Shown piece by piece: positions 59,712-64,000 of a stretch of DNA of 64,000 nt; within the stretch, counting starts at the first letter, position 1; each line of letters opens with the position of its first letter. The translations under genes were made by a program, and so were the position numbers. Origin of the DNA: Devosia sp. LC5. GTDB taxonomy: Bacteria; Pseudomonadota; Alphaproteobacteria; Rhizobiales; Devosiaceae. Under the pieces are notes generated by a model. That model was not told the origin of the DNA. It searched no databases and saw only the letters and a list, made by a program, of their open reading frames with translations. The stretch is from contig NZ_JNNO01000015.1 in the NCBI RefSeq assembly GCF_000735585.1, positions 1 to 64,000 on the forward strand, given 5' to 3'.

Positions 59712-62198
59712 GTGACCCCAATTCTTCCGCCCATCATCGCCAATTGGTTCGTCGCCAAGGGCTGGCATCCCCGCGCCCACCAGCTCGACGTTCTCGCCAG
59801 CTGGAACGCCAATGCCTCGGCGCTCCTCATCGCCCCCACCGGCGCCGGCAAGACCCTGGCCGGTTTCCTCCCCACCCTGACCGATCTGGTGGATGGCAAG
59901 TTCGAGGGCCTCCACACTCTCTACATCTCCCCGCTCAAGGCGCTGGCCGTCGACGTGCAGCGCAACCTCGCCACCCCCATCGCGGAGATGGGCCTCACGA
60001 TCAAAGTCGAGACCCGCACCGGCGACACTCCCCAATCCCGCCGCGCCCGCCAGCGCTCCAATCCGCCCCATATTCTGCTGACCACGCCCGAGCAATTGGC
60101 CCTCTTGATCAGCCATCCCCATGCCGAACTGTTCTTCGGCTCGCTCCGCCGCATCGTGCTCGACGAGCTCCACGCGCTGGTCACCTCTAAGCGCGGCGAA
60201 TTGCTCTCCCTCGCTCTGGCCCGCATCACCAGGCTCGCGCCAGACCTGCGCATCACCGCCCTCAGCGCCACCGTCGCCCGCCCGGATCTGCTGCGCGACT
60301 GGATCGCACAACCCCTCCAAGACAGCGACACCCACCTGCTCACCGCCACCGGCGGCGCGCCGCCAGTGCTCTCGATCCTTGAGACCGAACAGCGCCTGCC
60401 CTGGGCCGGCCATTCGGCCAATTATGCCCATCGCGATCTCTACGAGACCATCAAGCAGCACCGCACCACGCTGCTTTTCGTCAATACACGCAGCCAGGCC
60501 GAAATGCTGTTTCAGGGCCTCTGGGCCATCAATGACGACCTGCTGCCCATTGCCCTCCATCACGGCTCCCTCTCGGTCGAACAGCGCCGCAAGGTGGAAA
60601 GCGCCATGGTCTCGGGCGCGCTCAAGGCGGTGGTCTGCACTTCAACCCTCGATCTGGGCATTGACTGGGGCGATGTCGATCTCGTCGTCCAGGTCGGCGC
60701 GCCCAAGGGCAGCTCGCGCATGCTGCAACGCATTGGACGCGCCAATCACCGGCTTGATGAGCCATCCAAGGCCGTGCTGGTGCCCTCCAATCGCTTCGAA
60801 GTGCTCGAATGCGAAGCCGCCGTCGAGGCCGTCGCTGAAAGCCATCAGGATAGCGAAGACCCGGTCTCGGGCGGCTACGATGTCCTGGCCCAGCACATTC
60901 TGGGCATGGCCTGCGCCGCGCCGTTTGCTGCCGACGATATCTTCGCCGAAATCAGCCATGCCTGGCCCTATCGCGCCCTGCCGCGCCCCCAATTCGATCG
61001 CATCCTCGATTTCGTCGCCACCGGCGGCTATGCCCTGCGCGCCTATGAGCGCTATGCCCGCCTCAAGCGCACCGAAGACGGCCTATGGCGCATCGCCAAT
61101 CCGCAGGTCGCCCAGCAATACCGGCTCAATATCGGCACCATTATCGAAGAGCCCATGGTGCGGGTGCGGCTCGTGCGGGGCAGGGGGTTCAAAAAGGGGC
61201 AGACCAATAGCCCCATTGGCGCCGGCGGGCGCGTATTGGGCGAAATGGAGGAATATTTCTTCGGCGCATTACTGCCGGGCGATACCTTCATGTTCGGCGG
61301 GGAAATCGTCGCCTTCGAGGGCATGAAGGATAATGAGGCTTTCGTCAGCCGCGCCCAGGCCGCCAATCCCAAAATTCCCTCCTATATGGGTGGCAAATTC
61401 CCGCTCTCGACCTATCTGGCCGATCGTGTTCGCCGCATGCTCGATAGTCCCCAAAGCTGGAGCGTCTTGCCCGATCAGGTCAGCGATTGGCTGCGCCTGC
61501 AGCGCGATGTCTCGGTGCTGCCCCGCCGCGATAGCCTGCTCGTCGAAACTTTCCCGCGTGGCACGCAGAATTTCATGGTCTGCTATCCCTTCGAGGGTCG
61601 ATTGGCGCACCAGACCCTGGGCATGCTGCTCACCCGCCGCCTCGAACGCGCCCGCGCCCGTCCGCTGGGTTTCGTCGCATCCGAATATGCCCTCGCCATC
61701 TGGGGCCTGGGCGATCTCTCCGCCCTGATCAAGACCGGCCGCCTTGTCCTCGATGAACTCTTCTCACAAGACATGCTGGGGGATGATCTGGAAGACTGGC
61801 TCGATGAATCGGCCCTGATGAAACGCACCTTCCGCAACTGCGCCATCATTGCCGGCCTCATCGAGCGCCGTCACCCCGGCAAGGAAAAGACCGGCCGCCA
61901 GATCACCATGAGCAGCGACCTGATCTATGACGTGCTTTACCAGCACGAGCCCGACCACATCCTGATCCAGGCCACTCGCCGCGACGCCGCCCGTGGCCTG
62001 CTCGATATCGAACGGCTGGGCGACATGCTGGCGCGCATCCGCAACCACGTGGTCCACCAGCCGCTCGATCACATCTCCCCGCTCGCCGTCCCCCTCATGC
62101 TCGATATCGGCCGCGAACCGATTTTTGGTGAAGGCCGCGAATCGGCTATGGCTGACGCCGCAGATGAATTGATGCGCGAGGCCCTCGGCCAATCGTGA
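59712..62198 (+). CDS. Ligase-associated DNA damage response DEXH-box helicase (Lhr-like)
   Basis: An 828-residue superfamily 2 helicase of the Lhr-like, ligase-associated type. Motif I is APTGAGKT (41-48), motif II VLDELH, motif III ALSATVARPD and motif VI QRIGRANHRLDEPS. A C-terminal DEAD/H-associated domain follows with RGRGFKKGQTNSPIGAGGRVLGEMEEYFF. The start is GTG at 59712. It overlaps pdeM by four bases. In related genomes these two are grouped with an exonuclease and an ATP-dependent ligase, which are not seen in this window. Confidence 0.92.
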   Translation: MTPILPPIIANWFVAKGWHPRAHQLDVLASWNANASALLIAPTGAGKTLAGFLPTLTDLVDGKFEGLHTLYISPLKALAVDVQRNLATPIAEMGLTIKVETRTGDTPQSRRARQRSNPPHILLTTPEQLALLISHPHAELFFGSLRRIVLDELHALVTSKRGELLSLALARITRLAPDLRITALSATVARPDLLRDWIAQPLQDSDTHLLTATGGAPPVLSILETEQRLPWAGHSANYAHRDLYETIKQHRTTLLFVNTRSQAEMLFQGLWAINDDLLPIALHHGSLSVEQRRKVESAMVSGALKAVVCTSTLDLGIDWGDVDLVVQVGAPKGSSRMLQRIGRANHRLDEPSKAVLVPSNRFEVLECEAAVEAVAESHQDSEDPVSGGYDVLAQHILGMACAAPFAADDIFAEISHAWPYRALPRPQFDRILDFVATGGYALRAYERYARLKRTEDGLWRIANPQVAQQYRLNIGTIIEEPMVRVRLVRGRGFKKGQTNSPIGAGGRVLGEMEEYFFGALLPGDTFMFGGEIVAFEGMKDNEAFVSRAQAANPKIPSYMGGKFPLSTYLADRVRRMLDSPQSWSVLPDQVSDWLRLQRDVSVLPRRDSLLVETFPRGTQNFMVCYPFEGRLAHQTLGMLLTRRLERARARPLGFVASEYALAIWGLGDLSALIKTGRLVLDELFSQDMLGDDLEDWLDESALMKRTFRNCAIIAGLIERRHPGKEKTGRQITMSSDLIYDVLYQHEPDHILIQATRRDAARGLLDIERLGDMLARIRNHVVHQPLDHISPLAVPLMLDIGREPIFGEGRESAMADAADELMREALGQS

Positions 62199-62902
62199 GC
62201 CAGCCGCTATACCAGGCACAGATAACGGAGACCCCGTTGCTGCGCTTTGCCGGACACAATTTCGAACCGCTCCCCTCCGGCGCCCTCTATTGGCGCGCCG
62301 AGGCGACTTTGCTCGTCGCCGATCTGCATCTGGAAAAGATGAGCAGTTTTGCCCGCGCCGGCCAGTTGCTGCCCCCCTACGACACTGGGCTGACCCTGGC
62401 GCGGCTCGAAGCGGATCTGCGCCGCACCGGTGCGCAGCGCCTTATCAGTCTGGGCGACAGCTTCCACCGCGACGAGGTTAGCACAACCCTCACCGAAACC
62501 GATCGTGCGCGCCTCGATATGCTAACCGATATGGCCGATTGGTTCTGGCTTTCCGGTAATCACGATCCTTGCCCGCACGCGCTGGGCGGCCGCTGTCTGC
62601 CCATGGTCGAATGCGCCGGTTTGACCTTCCTGCACGAGCCGCGGCGCGGTGCTTCCGGCCTCGTCGCCGGACACTTACACCCCGCCGCCCATATCTTCAT
62701 GGCCGGCCGCTCCACTCGCCGTCCCTGCTTCGTGCACGACAATCGTCTGATGATCCTGCCCGCCTATGGCAGCTCGACCGGCTCGATCAACATCTTGTCC
62801 CCGCCCTTTATCGGCCTGCTGCATTGGCCCGCACTTGAAGTGACCATGCTTGGCAAGGACCGGACCTATCCGGTCAGTCCCAAGCGCCTGGTGCGCGGCT
62901 AA
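62195..62902 (+). CDS. pdeM: Ligase-associated DNA damage response endonuclease PdeM
   Basis: A 235-residue calcineurin-like metallophosphoesterase. Metal motifs are LLVADLHLEK, SLGDSFHRDE, WLSGNHDP and AGHLHPAAH, all intact. The GTG start overlaps the helicase stop as GTGA. PdeM proteins sit with Lhr-like helicases in a conserved DNA-repair gene group, so a role as a DNA endonuclease is inferred from context. Confidence 0.92.
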   Translation: MSQPLYQAQITETPLLRFAGHNFEPLPSGALYWRAEATLLVADLHLEKMSSFARAGQLLPPYDTGLTLARLEADLRRTGAQRLISLGDSFHRDEVSTTLTETDRARLDMLTDMADWFWLSGNHDPCPHALGGRCLPMVECAGLTFLHEPRRGASGLVAGHLHPAAHIFMAGRSTRRPCFVHDNRLMILPAYGSSTGSINILSPPFIGLLHWPALEVTMLGKDRTYPVSPKRLVRG

Positions 62903-62908
62903 CCTATT

Positions 62909-63667
62909 CTAACGCTTGAATAAAACACCGCCCAGCCAGCCGGTAAACAGCGCCAGAACCACGCAGACCAGCCCATAAAGCAGCGGCTGTTGCACCGCTG
63001 ACATCGCCAGAAACCGCTCAAACCCGATCTTGCGCACCGCAAAACCTTCCGACTTCCGCGCAATCACCTGGCCGTCCTTGAACACATAGGTCAAAGCAAG
63101 ATAGGGCCCCGGCGGCGCATTGCTGGGCAGGGTCAGCCGGGCCGAATAAAAGTTCTCCGACAGGAAGTTGACGCCGCCTTCATTGACGCCGAACAGCCCC
63201 TGTTCGGTCATCAGCCGCACCAGCTCGCGTCCAAACACCGCGGTCTTCCACCAGCCCGCATCATTGGCCACCAGCGTATGCGCCTCCGGCAAAATATACT
63301 CCGTGGTCAGCGTCGTGATGTCGGTGATGTCGCGCAGCCTTGCGCTCGATAACACCTGGAAATAGCTCGGGAAATTGTCGAATTCGACCTGGTCGGTATT
63401 GAGCCAGACACCGAAATTATTGGTCATCTGCCGCGCCACCCGGTTCTGCGTCGGCCCCAAAACAACCACTACCACATGGAATGGCCCGGTCACGAACTGC
63501 TGCTCGGATCCCGCATCCGGCATGATCGTGCCGAAAAAATTCATCCGCTCGCCATCAAAGCTCGAGGTGATCTCGACGCTGTCATTGGACAATTGCGACA
63601 CCAGCCGCTCGCCCCGCGCCGTGCCGGCCAGCAAAACTGCCAGCATGAGGGCAAGCCACCATTTCAT
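62909..63667 (-). CDS. TIGR02186 family membrane-anchored protein
   Basis: A 252-residue protein with a signal peptide (WWLALMLAVLLAGTARGE), a large periplasmic beta-rich domain (NDSVEITSSFDGERMNFFGTI, VVLGPTQNRVARQMTNNFGVWLN) and one C-terminal membrane anchor (LLYGLVCVVLALFTGWLGG). This is the TIGR02186 architecture. The family is usually found directly downstream of a TauE/SafE permease, as here, but its function is unknown. The ATG at 63667 overlaps the permease stop. Confidence 0.88.
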   Translation of the reverse strand: MKWWLALMLAVLLAGTARGERLVSQLSNDSVEITSSFDGERMNFFGTIMPDAGSEQQFVTGPFHVVVVVLGPTQNRVARQMTNNFGVWLNTDQVEFDNFPSYFQVLSSARLRDITDITTLTTEYILPEAHTLVANDAGWWKTAVFGRELVRLMTEQGLFGVNEGGVNFLSENFYSARLTLPSNAPPGPYLALTYVFKDGQVIARKSEGFAVRKIGFERFLAMSAVQQPLLYGLVCVVLALFTGWLGGVLFKR

Positions 63668-64000
63668 CGCGCACCACCCAGCACGGCCATGCTGAACGGA
63701 TCGGCCGGCGCCAAGATCAGCGACAGCCCGAAGCGGATCGCAACGGCCAGCACCAATATGGCCAACAGCCCCCGCAATTGCTCGCCGCGCAAATGCTTGC
63801 CGGCCGACGCACCAAACTGCGCCCCCGCCGTGCCGCCCACCATCAGGCAAAAAGCCAGCATGATATCAACGCTTTGGCTTTGCACCGCATGCAGGATCGT
63901 GGTCGCCGCCATCATGGCCACCACCTGTGCCAGCGATGTGCCGATCACCACATTACCCGGCACCCGCAGCAGATATACCAGCGCCGGCACCATGATGAAG
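63664..64000 (-). CDS. TauE/SafE family sulfite or organosulfur exporter, 3' part
   Basis: The last 111 codons of a membrane permease. The 5' end lies beyond the window. The visible part has several hydrophobic helices and the TauE/SafE repeat pattern (VPALVYLLRVPGNVVIGTSL, GGTAGAQFGASAGKHLRGEQLRGLLAILVL). The stop overlaps the TIGR02186 start (ATGA). Confidence 0.88.
   Translation of the reverse strand, partial: FIMVPALVYLLRVPGNVVIGTSLAQVVAMMAATTILHAVQSQSVDIMLAFCLMVGGTAGAQFGASAGKHLRGEQLRGLLAILVLAVAIRFGLSLILAPADPFSMAVLGGAR

Overview
The window is GC-rich alphaproteobacterial chromosome, most like a Hyphomicrobiales genome of the Devosia type. This is an inference from gene content: a class I lysyl-tRNA synthetase, the long tandem-domain dCTP deaminase, a SAM-II riboswitch before metZ, pcaQ divergent from a pca operon, and TIGR02186 next to TauE/SafE. 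No replicon signals, transposases, integrases or CRISPR arrays were seen. Genes are dense, often joined by ATGA or GTGA overlaps, and several genes appear to use TTG starts.

Layout. 0.2-8.9 kb: periplasmic 2',3'-cyclic nucleotidase, an amino-sugar operon (two ABC permeases, NanE epimerase, BadF-type kinase), hpt, a UvrD-like helicase and a lone receiver protein. 9.1-23 kb: a complete nitrate assimilation island: sensor pair nasT-nasS, ABC nitrate importer nrtA-nrtB-nrtD, NarK-type transporter, nirB-nirD, nasA and cysG. Both transport operons start with a sigma-54 promoter followed by a matched leader of hexaloop hairpins and an intrinsic terminator, so nitrogen status would control initiation and NasT would control read-through. 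A diverged 25-codon copy of the nirB 5' end lies just before nirB. 22.9-30.7 kb: LacI regulator divergent from a cytoplasmic GH78 rhamnosidase and a complete ABC sugar importer.

30.7-45.5 kb: an aromatic island. A TRAP transporter, a quinate/shikimate dehydrogenase-like enzyme, type II dehydroquinase and QuiC would convert quinate or shikimate to protocatechuate. pcaGH-B-C-D-IJ-F then takes protocatechuate to succinyl-CoA and acetyl-CoA. The upper part has a TetR regulator with three matching 18-bp operator-like sites, and the lower part has PcaQ. 45.5-49 kb: tRNA-Gly(CCC) and an emrAB-type efflux operon with its MarR regulator.

49-64 kb: housekeeping and small operons: dCTP deaminase, SAM-II-controlled metZ, a family 3 solute-binding protein, a TerB-like protein, class I LysRS, a LexA-like S24 repressor coupled to an AAC(6')-like acetyltransferase, DUF952-pyrD, a P-loop kinase operon, Lhr-like helicase with PdeM, and TIGR02186 with a TauE/SafE permease cut by the window edge. 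Several families of palindromic intergenic repeats are scattered through the window, the largest being two copies of a roughly 115-bp inverted repeat.
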